Shown piece by piece: positions 25,362 through 52,979 of a DNA stretch of 64,000 nucleotides. Position 1 is the stretch's first letter, and every line of letters begins with the position of its first letter. The notes beneath the pieces were generated by a model that saw only the letters and a list, made by a program, of their open reading frames with translations, had not been told where the DNA came from and searched no databases. The stretch covers positions 19,930,338 through 19,994,337 of the forward strand of contig NC_049983.1 in the NCBI RefSeq assembly GCF_000003815.2, written 5' to 3'. The position numbers were made by a program, and so were the translations under genes. The stretch is from Branchiostoma floridae (lineage: Eukaryota > Chordata > Leptocardii > Amphioxiformes > Branchiostomatidae).

Positions 25362-25440
25362 CAGGGCTCGAAATATGGGGTGCATGTGCACCCAGGTGCA
25401 CCCAAATTGGAACTGTTGCACCCAATTTTTTTTCAGTGGT
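25362..25440. mobile_element. Solo end of the CAGGGCTCGAAAT element
   Basis: CAGGGCTCGAAATA followed by GGGTGCA/GTGCACCC-rich sequence closely matches the right end of the element at 12171-13569. No matching inverted end was found nearby, so this is a fragment or a diverged copy. Confidence 0.6.
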
Positions 25441-26779
25441 GTCATATCCTTTCGGTGACCCATGTTGTGCAACAGGTTTTGTGGTCTTGGTGACAATTGT
25501 AATCATACAAAGGGTGTGAAGTACAAACATGTACTACTTAATGCAGGATTCTGTAGTAAACTGTTTTACAGGTAAACAGGTGGTAACCTAGTCTGTTGAT
25601 CCCAACGTATTCATAAATCAACACCATAGCATACATACTAAAACTATTACTATGTTGATTGCACCAGTTTTACAAGTATCATGAAACAATTCTGACAGAA
25701 AATGGACAGTCGCTAGGGTTCTAAACATTATTTCAACCTGGTGCTGCTAAATCATCTTGAGGTCAAAACAATTGTAGCAAGGAGGTTAACCTTCTTGATT
25801 GTAGTAGGTCATTTACGTACAAGAGGTTACTATCTATGCCTTCTACTGTAATGTTTTCGTAACCCAAGCTAATATTTGTGTAGCCACAATACAGAGATGT
25901 ACAAACAACCACTTTTCAGAGTCTTTTTGCTTTAGAAATTACTGAGCTGAACAATATAACAGATTAGAATTGACTTCCTTTTACATGTAATTCCAATGCC
26001 CAAAGCCTTTTATGCAGTTATGACCTAGCTAGGTACAAACACTCTTATGACAGGTCTGACACTTGCAACAATGTGTAGGGTGACTCAGCAGCATACGGAC
26101 AGACATGCGAGACTAAAATATCTTTAAAGCCTGACAAATGACAGTGTTACTGTTACAAGTATATCTGCCCTCAAATCTGTTAACTGCCTGCAACAGTTTA
26201 ATTATTCTAAAACTTTTGTTACAAACATTACTACCTTGTATACATACAATAGTTTTTCTTTGAATTTTGATCTTCCTAGTACTAGTCAAGCACCATGTGA
26301 ATCAGGTCAACAAGTTTTTGTATGCACCATTTGGCAACAGGAAAACTAGTCATGCAACAATTTGAAACAGTTCCCATTTCTGGTTATAATCAATAGTAAC
26401 ACTGTTCCTGCTAGCATCTCTAACAACAAGTATTACAGGTGTTTTAGCCAGGTGAAAAAACAACAATTGTAATATGATACTTTAACCCCTACAGGTTTAC
26501 TCCAGAACACTCTACAATCGACTGTAATCGTGAGTGTAAAAGTGGGTGCTTTACTCACTCTCACCTGTTCAATTCCCCATCCTGACACAACACTTTTCAC
26601 CACAGACTGCGGATGGACAACAACGTTCCTCCTAAGGTCGCTAACTGAAAAGACTAACAGACAACGTTGCCTAAATACAGCATTACCACACCTCCATGTA
26701 TTTGCATACGTGCCCCAAGAAAAATAGGCCTGTGCCATACTGTCAATAGGAATGCACCTTCAATAGGCAGGGCGCGGTT

Positions 26780-26792
26780 GTTGCCAAGCAAC
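26780..26792. promoter_or_regulatory. X-box-like (RFX) motif
   Basis: GTTGCCAAGCAAC is a near-perfect palindrome fitting the RFX half-sites GTTGCC and AGCAAC with a 1-bp spacer. It lies about 0.6 kb upstream of the Drp1 ATG and 1.9 kb upstream of the NWD ATG. This is a motif match only. Confidence 0.45.
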
Positions 26793-27207
26793 TAAGAATC
26801 AACAAAGCAAAGTCTATTCAGGACCTAATTAACTGTGCATCAGGGTCATTTACTCCAACTCATGATGGCCAATGACCCAATCAGTTTAGTAGAAGAAAGT
26901 ACAGTCTCTTTTAGAACACTTAATGGGGAGCTTGATGGGGAGGGAGTTAAAATGTGTGAAATCCAGGTGAAATATGTCTTACCTGTCTACTACTCCTCGA
27001 GGCAAATTATAGTGGATTAAATATTGCCAGAATATACCCTAACTTTACTTTATATGCAGTATTTCTTTACTGCTTCAAAAGCAGTAGAACTACATATCAA
27101 CATTCCAATCAACAGTGACCTCAACAATCATCTAGAAATACGTTAAAACTCATTTGTTTTAGCCCAACATTTGAAGCTCTCCCGCCATGAAAACACCTGG
27201 CTGCTAA

Positions 27208-27270
27208 CCCGGAAGTAGTGTGTTAATTACCGGAAGTGCTTGTTCAGTTCAAGGTCATGGCGCTTGCGCA
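27208..27270 (+). promoter_or_regulatory. Drp1 proximal promoter: two ETS motifs and an NRF1-like motif
   Basis: CCCGGAAGTAG (27208-27218) and ACCGGAAGTGC (27229-27239) match the ETS/GABP consensus. GCGCTTGCGCA (27260-27270) resembles an NRF1 site. They sit 110-170 bp upstream of the Drp1 ATG. GABP (NRF2) and NRF1 are established regulators of nuclear genes for mitochondrial functions, which suits a mitochondrial fission gene. Confidence 0.5.
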
Positions 27271-27331
27271 CTTACCTCCGTCAAAATTTCGCCATTTTCC
27301 AGGGAAAACGGGAACTGCCTTCCTGTTGTAG

Positions 27332-43370
<16,039 letters not shown>

Positions 43371-45410
43371 ACATGCCAACCATGGCTGGGTCATGGACAA
43401 CAGAGGTCAACAACTATATAACATAGCAAAGAGGGGACGTCCAACTTTGGCAGTATTAGTCACGGACTAGCCAGCCATACAACACTGTGATACAGACCAT
43501 ATAACTCTCACATACAAGTAGTACAAGGAAAGGATATGGACAGTGCTTGCAGGATCAAAGTGGTAGTGTTATTTGTAACAAAGCTTTGTACATGCCAATT
43601 TCAATTTGCTAATAATAGATATGGTTTAAGGATACAACTGAGGAATTCATTGTCATTGTCAGCTATCATAGCTATAAGTGTATTGTAACTACAAAATACA
43701 GGCATGGACATTCAAGTACATGATTGTATATTCATTGTCCGCTCTGGCAACTACAGGACTACACGGGTGATTATCAAATGCTTGCCTTGTAAAAATGCTG
43801 TTTTAAAAACGCCTTCCTTTAAAGGTTTTGTTGTGATGTATGTCTTTTGGCAGTTTCTCTTCCTAATCATCTTTGTACTTAAATAGGCCAAATCATTTTG
43901 GCTTTGCATGGCTCATAATGAAATGTCACCTTTTCCCCTCCCCAAGGATTTGAATTTTTAAAAGTGAACAAGTTGTCACGGCTGTAACTGTAGTTCTGCA
44001 AGCTGAGTCCATGTTGTTGTGCGTCTCCTGCTCTTAATGTGGTAGTCTAAATTTGCCAGCCACCATTGGTGTACGGGAGCACATTTGATAGAGCTGTAAG
44101 ATTGATGCCATTGTCAGTTCATTAAATTATTCCTCAGCTTTTCTATCATTTAAGTCTAGTTAGGAACTATCTTTGATGCAGTTCCAGTGTCCATGGTGGC
44201 AAATTTACTACTGAAAAGGTACACATTGAATAGTTGTTGCAGTGGAAAGTAAAAGATCGTCTCAATGACAAAATCTTTGGAAAACCTGTGAAAAGGCACA
44301 TAAATAGGCCAAAAAAATTGAATAAACTATAGAAAAGAGATTTCTTGCTTATTGTGTTCAATTGATTTAAAATGCCCCTCCCTAATACTCATACAAAATG
44401 TTAAGTTATCATGCCAGTCGTATTATTACAGAATATGTTGTAAATGTACATATTATGGTCTCCAACATCCTTAAAGGTTTTCCATGAAAGTGGCCATGTA
44501 AATTTTGTGATGTGATGTTATTGTGTGTTTGTTCATCTGTATGTAAATGTGTGTCGTATGATGTCATCATGATAGAGAAACATGTAAACTCATCTTTGTA
44601 TTCAGAATTGTTACAGTTGTTTCGGGTCAGATGAAAGAAGCTATCTTTTTGTCCATAGCAGGAGTTTAAAATATGGCTAGTTTTGCTGGATTTGGCAATG
44701 GTACATGTTGCTGGCTGTAACAACAAACGAATTCAGGTGGCAGAAAGAATGGCAAATACAAAACCTGCTACTGCCATAATATGCTAAAAGTGGAAATGAA
44801 ATCTGCCAACTCCGGCCATGGTCAAAACGGTAGCAGTGCTTCAATATCTAAAATGATTTTTTGGTGACGCCTCTGGGTCGTAGCCTTTTCCAGTTCTATG
44901 CAGCAATGGAGACAGAATGAGCCAGTATGATCAAGGACAACTCAATTTTCCTATGATTGTGAGAAGACTAAGAAAAGAAATTGTCGGGAATTCAAGGTGG
45001 CACTATCCATTCAATAGTAGGGCTATAGAGTCCTGGAATATATGAGATATTGCATTATGAGAAAACTACATGTTGGAATATGTGGTACTTAATACATAAC
45101 CACCTTTCACTTTAAGATTTTAAGAGCATGACAACAGCAAGGGTTTTGAAAATGTGACTGGTGTGATACTCTCTTTAAATCAGACAGGAGGTCTCTTCCT
45201 GTGGTAACCCGTATCTGCTGCTGACGGAATCTGGGACTAAGTAACAAGGGTCATACTTCATGTGTAAATCTCTGGATGTTAAATTTCATTTTGAAGTAAA
45301 AGTGTAGTTAAGTAGTGATGATGAGTAGATGAATGTCAATATATGTAGAATTTCTTTTCAAAGAAAAAAAAATTGACAATGAATAAAGGAGCACATGAAA
45401 TTACAGAGAT
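43371..45410 (+). other. Drp1 3'UTR (probable)
   Basis: No coding sequence is seen from the stop codon to an AATAAA at 45382-45387, implying a 2-kb 3'UTR. A Pumilio-type TGTACATA occurs at 44445-44452. Confidence 0.5.
45382..45387 (+). terminator. Candidate Drp1 poly(A) signal
   Basis: AATAAA about 2.0 kb after the Drp1 stop. It faces an inverted AATAAA at 45426-45431 on the opposite strand. Confidence 0.5.
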
Positions 45411-45425
45411 GAGTACCGGTACATT

Positions 45426-45431
45426 TTTATT
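45426..45431 (-). terminator. Candidate poly(A) signal of the first Fn14-like receptor gene
   Basis: TTTATT on +, AATAAA on the - strand, about 0.8 kb beyond the receptor stop codon at 46244-46246. Confidence 0.4.
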
Positions 45432-45615
45432 GTTTTGTATCTGGCAATTACTATGCCTGAGTAAGTGATTACTCGGAAAGAAATACATGTGCACAGTAAT
45501 TTATGATCATGATAAATGTTTATAGTTGGCCAAGCAGTTACAATTGCAAGGAATAACTTGATAAGTAGATATTGCATCATAATTTAGAACTCAATTTTAC
45601 TGCATAGACTGTGTC

Positions 45616-45731
45616 ATCACACTCTATGTTAAAGAAAATGTTATACAAAATCACACTATGTTCAAGAAAATATTACACAAAATCACACTGTTCAAGAAAA
45701 TCACACTATATGTTCAAAAAAATGTTATACA
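45616..45731. repeat. Short tandem repeat, about four copies of a ~33-bp unit
   Basis: Copies start TCACACT at about 45616, 45651, 45683 and 45701. Each continues ATGTTCAAGAAAATGTTATACA-like with indels. It lies in the 3' region of the receptor gene. Confidence 0.75.
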
Positions 45732-46243
45732 ATGCTAATCCACACTTCACTCATTGGTGGCAGCTTCACCATATATACATGTACTTAATAACATGACAAA
45801 TTTAAACTTTGTGTGGACTATGGATTAAGTTTCTTCCTCCTCTTAAAATCACATTTGTAAGGATCAGTTAAAACAGCTCCAGGCAAGAATGGACTTTACA
45901 TAGGGGCTGTATGAGGTGGAAAATTGCAACATATTAAAACCACAGTTTCAGACCTCAAAAACAAGATCATACCCTACAGGATACAGACATTGCATATTCT
46001 TTTGGGACACACGTATGTCCATGGCCAGGTTACCAAGTCCATATGACTGTAATGGTTTGTGCCTTTATCGAGGCTACCAGCAATTAGAAGACCTGATGCC
46101 ACCAAAGCTTTTTGGCTTCAGATCTGATACATTCAAAGTCACAGACATGAGTTAGCAGCGCAATTTGCTGAACCTCTGAACCTAAAGGAAGTACACGTGC
46201 TTAGTATACTGGTACTGTGGAAGAATGCATGAACAATGTATCT

Positions 46244-47841
46244 TCACACTACAGTCACTTTATCCGTGGTGAGGAGCACGATGCTGGTGTTACTGGAACC
46301 CATGGAGGAACAGCCGCTGTCATCTTCAACTTGAGTCAGCCGGTATCCCTTGACAGTCTTACCTGGCTCCACTGGAAATAACGATATGGGATAAGGTCAA
46401 GTCAATTTCATGAAACTAGCTAAACCATGTACGGTGCAGATACATTCCTGTGTCCCTGGTCTTCCAGCAAATACATGTCCTCACAAACTGTCTATCTGAC
46501 ACTACAAATGTGATGTACAGCTGCATATGATTTAGTTATGTAAGACACAAATCATTAGCCATTGCACTCATGGTAAATAGCTATAATGCGGGTTTGAATA
46601 ACAGGCTAGCTAAAGAAGAGAACAGAGTCTTCGTGATGTTGTATTATGGACTCAATGTAGCTACGGATCGAATAAACTACTGAAACCACAAATTTAAGGA
46701 GCTATTATCACTATGTTGAAATATATATCCTTATACATACTTCTAACACGTAAGAACAATATATAAATTGTGGCTTTGAGCACTTCCATTGCCTTTTGAA
46801 TAGCTTATAAAAACCCAGGAGGCTATGAAATAGACTTACCTTCAGGAAACTGTCGTCTCTGCTGCCCATGCCCGCACAATCTACACACACCCCTGCCCGG
46901 ACCACGGCTGACCCACACTGCTACTGCCAGACACATGACGAGAACAATGGCCGCAGTCGTCAGGACAGCGACCAAGACGGTGTTATGGTCAGGTCTCGAA
47001 CCATCAGGCGCGTCTAAGACCGGAGCAAAAATATCGGAAATACACTTATTTTTTAGATGTTATGTTCAACATGACAAAGTGAAATTTTCTCAGGAAGTTG
47101 ATGACTTGAGTGTAGTCATCTGGTAAAGTTTAAAGGGAAAGAGGAAGTGAACCATTAGCACTACATATATTCAGATAAGTTCGTTCGTAAAGTTTAGCTA
47201 CGTTTGTTTCAGAAACACATGTATATGCTTCAGAAATACATGTATATCTATTCGTGTTTCTTATAAAAACTCAATCTGCACCTGTCTAGTTCTACGGAAC
47301 GAATTTGGAGTAGAAGTGTAGTGTACTCTATATACTGAAAATGGAAACCGATATTCCCGTTACCTGTCCTTGGAGTTGGACAGAATCGGCAGACAGGTGT
47401 GTCCGGATGAGTCTCACACACCGTGCAGCTCACACACCTGCCCAGGAAACCGTCCCAGGCCGTCCCATCTGGGCAGGATGGTGACTTTGTTCCACTAGTT
47501 GTGGTCTTGTCCGCACACTGATCACAGAACGGTGTGTCCGGGTACGCATCGCAAACACCACAACTGAAGCACTTCTTCTGGACGGAGTCCCAGGCGTACC
47601 CGTTCTGACAAACTCCAGTAGACACCTGTGGTGGCGACGGTTCGGGATCCTCACGTCCCGATGTACAGGACTCACACACAGGTGTGTTTGGGTAGGTTTC
47701 ACACACGGAACAGCTGACACAACTGCCCAGGTGAGAATCCCACACCGCGTCCTGTGGACATGGCTTAGTGGCGGGGGACCCGGAAGCAGCTTGAACCTGA
47801 AAAGTCAAACAAACCAACGCTAATACAGCGATACTTTCCAT
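46244..47841 (-). CDS. TNF-receptor-superfamily protein with three Fn14-type cysteine-rich domains (paralogue 1)
   Basis: Exons 47841-47364, 47013-46840 and 46371-46244 (478, 174 and 128 nt) give 259 residues, with GT-AG splicing. Exon 1 encodes a signal peptide (MESIAVLALVCLTFQVQA) and three cysteine-rich domains. Each has six cysteines spaced C-x12-C-x2-C-x2-C-x8-C-x2-C and a WD after the first cysteine, the spacing of the single domain of TNFRSF12A (Fn14) and close to BCMA/TACI. Exon 2 encodes the transmembrane helix (about 171-194) and a Cys/Arg-rich juxtamembrane part. Exon 3 encodes a tail with DSGCSS (235-240) and C-terminal VTVV, a class I PDZ-type ending. No death domain and no clear TRAF-binding motif is seen. 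The likely role is a surface receptor for a TNF-family ligand. Orthology to Fn14 itself is inferred from spacing only. Confidence 0.82.
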
Positions 47842-49418
47842 TTTCTCCGCAACATCGTCCTTGCTTTAAAAAAGCCACAGCTAAAGTGAAGAAAAAACAT
47901 GTCATTATTTTTTAAACTTACCGGTAAGTTTACGCCCACTTCCTGTTTATAAACAGTGAATGAATGGAAAAAGTTAGTCACAATGATCACACAAGTTTGA
48001 CTCACGGAGACGGAGACGGACTCACTATGTTGTTTTGATCGTGACGTTGCCAAATAGAACACATCATAGCGCAATTGACTAGCTACCCTTTAATTATCCC
48101 CCACTGTAATTCCTAACAGTAAAGTGAATATCGATGAGTAGATAACAAAGTAAGCATATTCCGCGAACTATTTCAAAAGTCACAAAACTCAAAGAGGGCC
48201 AATATGTGAATGACGACAACCGACGTACAGTCGCGTTTTGTTGTTATCATTGTAAGAAGTGAGAGTGAGTGGGTGGGTGATGTTTTGAAAGGAAACACCT
48301 GTCATAGCAAAGCGCTCTCTGATGACGTGTCATTGTCATAGTATCCAAGTAGTGTTGACGAAATACCAAGCTGTACATTGGAGATGTTAAGTTACCAACA
48401 CATTTTAAATCTCCAATACGTAAAAATCTTTGACAAAGGGATTTGGGTGACTCAAACGCAAAGCGACCATGATTCATAACTTGAGCAACTTAGCTTGTTT
48501 CCGTGTATTGCGTCAAGTGACGCAAGTGGCACCGCAAAGGGTTGTAAACAGAAGTCTCTAAATTACTTTAGAATGTTCTATAAAACTATAAAACACTTGT
48601 ATGTAACGTTGTATAACATTGAGGAAAGCGTAAAGGGTCCAAGCCTTTGAAAGCATTCATCCATCTTTGCTAATCTTTGGGCAAACGTGCATATCGCGTT
48701 TTGTTCCCTGTATATGAAGAGTCTTGGAGCTGTCAGAAACAATTTGATTATGGGATATGTTATGCTTTCGAATGTAATTATGTTGACTAGATTCATACGA
48801 CGTGTTCCATGTTAAAACAAAGTATGATGAACATTATTTAATTATACACTGTACTATTCATTTCCTTAGCTAATTTACACCAAGGAAGTGGTTTCGAAGA
48901 AAGCTTTCATACTCAATGTAATACATTACAAAGCATCACTGGTGAACACAAATCCAATCCAATGAACTAATACATCCATATCGATGCCTTAATAAAAATA
49001 CATAGTGGTATATAGATCTCATTGCACAGGGGATATACTAATTTCAAATGGCATGTTCTAGTATTGTGAAAGTTCACTCTGCATTTCTTGCAGAGTTCAA
49101 AAGTGCACATCCTTGAACCTTGGGAAATGTCCAATCGACTTAAGATTGCATGATAAATGTCTCTAATACGTTTCCGTTGTTGCAACATCGATCAATTTAT
49201 CTTTCCGCATCACTACTTTCAATATTCTAACTAACAAATCAGAGACTAAATAAACCCCCACAGAATATCGTAACAGCTTTGCTAACACAATAACATTGAA
49301 CCCAAAGGTCGCAGAAATCCGAAGCGTTTCAGTTCACAAACTCTTTCTCCATAGTTTTTCTCGGTAGATAAAGCCGAGTGTCACTAGTCCTTGATTGATT
49401 TTCATTTCTGTGGCCAGA
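47842..49418. other. Intergenic region between the two receptor genes
   Basis: It contains the promoter of paralogue 1 and the 3'UTR of paralogue 2. No exon-like coding sequence or mobile element was recognised. Confidence 0.5.
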
Positions 49419-51026
49419 TTACACGACATTTTTCTTGTTGTCTTGCGGGTTGAGAGGCTGCATGACGCAGGTGTCGCTGTTGCTGCGACTTGAGACCAGG
49501 GAAGACAGGCCGCTGTCGTCCTGCGGGCCTGTGGGATGGGCGATCCTTTTGCCGTTATTCGTCTCATCCCCTAAAAGGGAAATAAGATCCTTTAAAATCC
49601 GTATTTTGGTGACAACCTTATGTGCCGACTCAACAGCGACATTGTCTCGTTTCTTTTTTATCACAACAAAATTACACAGTGGTGCCGCACTCAAGTAAGC
49701 TGGCTTATATTAATGGCACTACTGGACAAAACATGATACATGACATATAACAGAAAGCATGTAAACGAAAACGTCTAATGTACGTTTCGTTGTTTACACA
49801 ATGAAAAGGTATAGGAGCATTGTAACCTATTCTAAAGCCAACAAGGAAGTGGGGTTGTAGGGAGGAGCGAGGTAGAGCCTCAATATCTAAAAAAAATCCT
49901 AATGTTTTAATCTAAAAAGGAAAGGAAAGATATGGACAGATTAGACATAATGTACGAAGTAGTTCAACATGTACAAATGTGATCAGACTAAAGAAAACAT
50001 TTCACATGACTAACCTTTAGGTTTCTTTGTGCAACATTGCAGGCATCGTCTGCACCCGTCAGGTACACAGAACTTGGCGATGAGAAAGGCGATGAGAAGT
50101 ACAGCAAAGAAGACACCGACACAGGCTACAACGGCCGCTAGGATGATGTACTTTTGGTCAAGGTCATCACTGAGTCGGCCTGTAGGTACTGATAAGAAAT
50201 AAAGCACACTGGTTTGCATTATGGTATCCATTAGAAACTAAAGTTAGAGGTTTCCATGTCAAATGTAGTTTGTGACGTACAAGTATGTATCATCAAAGAG
50301 ATTCAGTGACGCCTTTGGTAGTACATTTATATATCATCTTCATTCATGAAATTCTACAGTATTAGTTACAGCAGATAGCAGGAGAATACAACGACATAAA
50401 CTATACTTGTGGTCGATATGCTCTAGCTAGAAATGTTAGACTCTAGAAGTGAAAAATAAATATATGACAAAAGATTTACTTGTCAAATTTTGTAGACAGT
50501 TTACTTGGCATATCTCACCTGTTGGACTTGGGGTGGGACACACCTGGCAAATATAACTGTCAGGATGCGTGTCGCAGATCGTACAGCTCATGCAGTTCTG
50601 TAAGAACGGGTCCCAGGCCCGCCCTTCTGGACATACAGGCGAATCTCCCTGTTCGCTACATGCTGTACAGATAGGTGTGTCCGGGTGGGTCTCACAGACA
50701 CCGCACGAGACACAGCCGTTCTGGAAGGAGTCCCAGACCGAGCCCTCTTCGCATGGCCTTTGCGTTAGCTCGGAGGCTAGACTATCGCGAGAAGTGGCGG
50801 TCTCCGGACAGAACTGGCAGTGAGCCGTCTCGGGAAAGGTCTGACAGATAGAGCAGGAGACGCAGCTCCTTAGCGTGGCGTCCCATACCTGTCCCTCACC
50901 GCAAAACGTCTCCGGTCCGGCTGTAGGGAACCCGGAAGTACCGACTACCTGTAGTGTCAGCAAAATACAGATGATATTCACTTTTAGAAATGACGCAGCT
51001 TGAGATATTCTGTGGTTTTCGTCCAT
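49419..51026 (-). CDS. TNF-receptor-superfamily protein with three Fn14-type cysteine-rich domains (paralogue 2)
   Basis: Exons 51026-50519, 50188-50015 and 49570-49419 (508, 174 and 152 nt) give 277 residues. Gene structure and phases equal those of paralogue 1, and the middle exons are exactly 174 nt in both, so this is a tandem duplication. The N-terminus has a hydrophobic signal (LKVNIICILLTLQVVGTSG). Three six-cysteine domains follow, each with the C-x12-C-x2-C-x2-C-x8-C-x2-C spacing and WD. The transmembrane helix is about 184-206 (IILAAVVACVGVFFAVLLIA), followed by a cysteine-rich juxtamembrane stretch (CRRCLQCC) that could be palmitoylated. The tail has DSGLSS (246-251) and ends KKNVV, which is not a class I PDZ motif. 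I chose the ATG at 51026 because it directly precedes the signal peptide. An upstream in-frame extension is open but lacks a convincing start. Confidence 0.82.
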
Positions 51027-52979
51027 GTTGGCAGGGAGGTGACGCAGCAAACTGACTGGATGAAGAAATGTATTGTAAGGTTGTGTAATACTTACCAAGG
51101 GGAAAACCAGTGACTCACATACCCGGGAATACCGGTGACTCATGCATTCCTTAACTAGCTGACATGCGTTCGTTGGTTTTAAGTTATCGCTGCACAATGT
51201 ACACGACTTCATATGTTCAAATTGCGTAACTGTAAATATATATGCACATAAAATCCTCAAGTTTACAAAAGAAACATTATGAATTCATAACACTAATCAA
51301 TGATTTCCATGTTCTGCAGATGGTGAAATCAACGTTTGCGTGTGGATGCGGACATGACCTTTACCAACGACGACAGTACACCTGTATACACACCTGTGGA
51401 TCAACGTAGGAACTGCACCATGTCACGCTTGTGTATTGCGTCATGAATGAAGCCAACTTCACAGCCTTAGGCGGGAATTTAAAACTTTAAGCGGAACCAC
51501 CAGAGTGCCTTCTTTTTTCGAAAATATGAACCTGTAGAAAAAATGGAAATGATCAATTTAGAATAATTGTCAGGGACTCGAATGAAGAATATTTTCAAAC
51601 AACATATCGATATCAATCTTCTTACTCGAGCTCACCCGCCATCATCTAGCAGATGGGGGGGTAGGACCACATGCTCCACATTCCCGACCCAAATTTACCA
51701 ACTGGATCAATTTTATTCTTCTATCTTTTGTCTCTTTATGATGTCTTCTCTCTTGTGTCATCTCATCTATCCTTCAGTCTAAGTTATTCGAGCGTTGAGG
51801 TACGAAACAAAGATCTGGCAACTAGTTTTCTCCAGCGGTCTTGGTTTTCTGTTTTCTTCTCAATGTTTCTCTTTATGGCATGTCGGTGACTGACTCCATT
51901 CATTATCCTTCGGTGATTCCTTCCATCTTTTCCGTTGCTTACTGGTATCAAATTCATCTCAATTCCTCTAACTTAATCCAATGTTTCTTCCTCAACAGTT
52001 TTCCTTAAAATTTCCCTTCACTACCAATTGTATGTTTACTTGAAATCCACAATACCGTACTACATGTATTTGTAATGATAAGAGACCTTTGGTCGTGAAA
52101 CCGGTAACCATACAATGATATTGACGGAGACGTTTGCTGACATTTAATTGAAAAGGTTTACCAGTTACGACTTCTGCCCAGTAAAACCTGAAACATGTCC
52201 CCTCCCCTGATTAAATACAATCTGTTAACCACACGGGGGGTGTCTTTTACTGTATCCGTATCAGAAGAACGATGTCGGACAGATAAGGGTATATCTGTTT
52301 ACGTATTGTCTTTTGTATCGTCTGAACATTCCGTTATACCTATGCAAGGGGTTAAGCAAAGAAATGTAGACTGGCCCACTTATTATGAGGGTATTCTGAT
52401 GTCGACCCTACGATTTCGGCAAGAAAATTTGCAAATATAAAATAAAATTCATTTTTGGTCTATCTTAATGAAGGCAGTAAAGTGATACCAAACAGTAAAA
52501 TAGTAAACAAACAAGTTTTCAAGTTAGCCACCCCCATCGTTAAACAAATGGTATAGTCTGTTGTGAGGAACCTTTCAAGCCGTAAAACTTGTAACAGAGG
52601 AAATCAACAGGTAGTTGTCGCGCAGTGCGCAGTCTCGGGACAATTAACTTTTCAATAAACCCCTGGAGACGATAGCGTCTGTAGGTCAGTGTAGACACGG
52701 CCGTGTCCTGCAACTTTAAAAACTCAAGGCTTTGAGGAACACAGCGGACAAGACGTTCGGTGTATGACTTCCGTTGACGTTAGGTGAGGAACAGGTGTCC
52801 GACCTACAGACACCTGCAAGAGTGGCCTGGCCTACGTACTGGTCACCCCGGAAGTACCGTGACCGATGGATACCGACTGCAAGACCGTCCACTGTTGGAC
52901 TAGGGCGCGATGAGACAGAGGACGACATTATTGAGCAGGAATCGTACTAAAAAAGTTCCAGTAGTTTTCCGGTTTCACC
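51027..52979. other. Divergent intergenic region between receptor paralogue 2 and the LRRC74-like gene
   Basis: The two genes are head-to-head. The stretch shows no recognisable coding exon, repeat or RNA gene. The 5'UTR of the LRRC74-like gene is expected near 52900-52979. Confidence 0.5.

Noticed and set aside
46244-46371. TRAF-binding motif or death domain in the receptor tails
   Set aside because: I looked for PxQxT, [PSAT]x[QE]E and death-domain features. None fits either tail.
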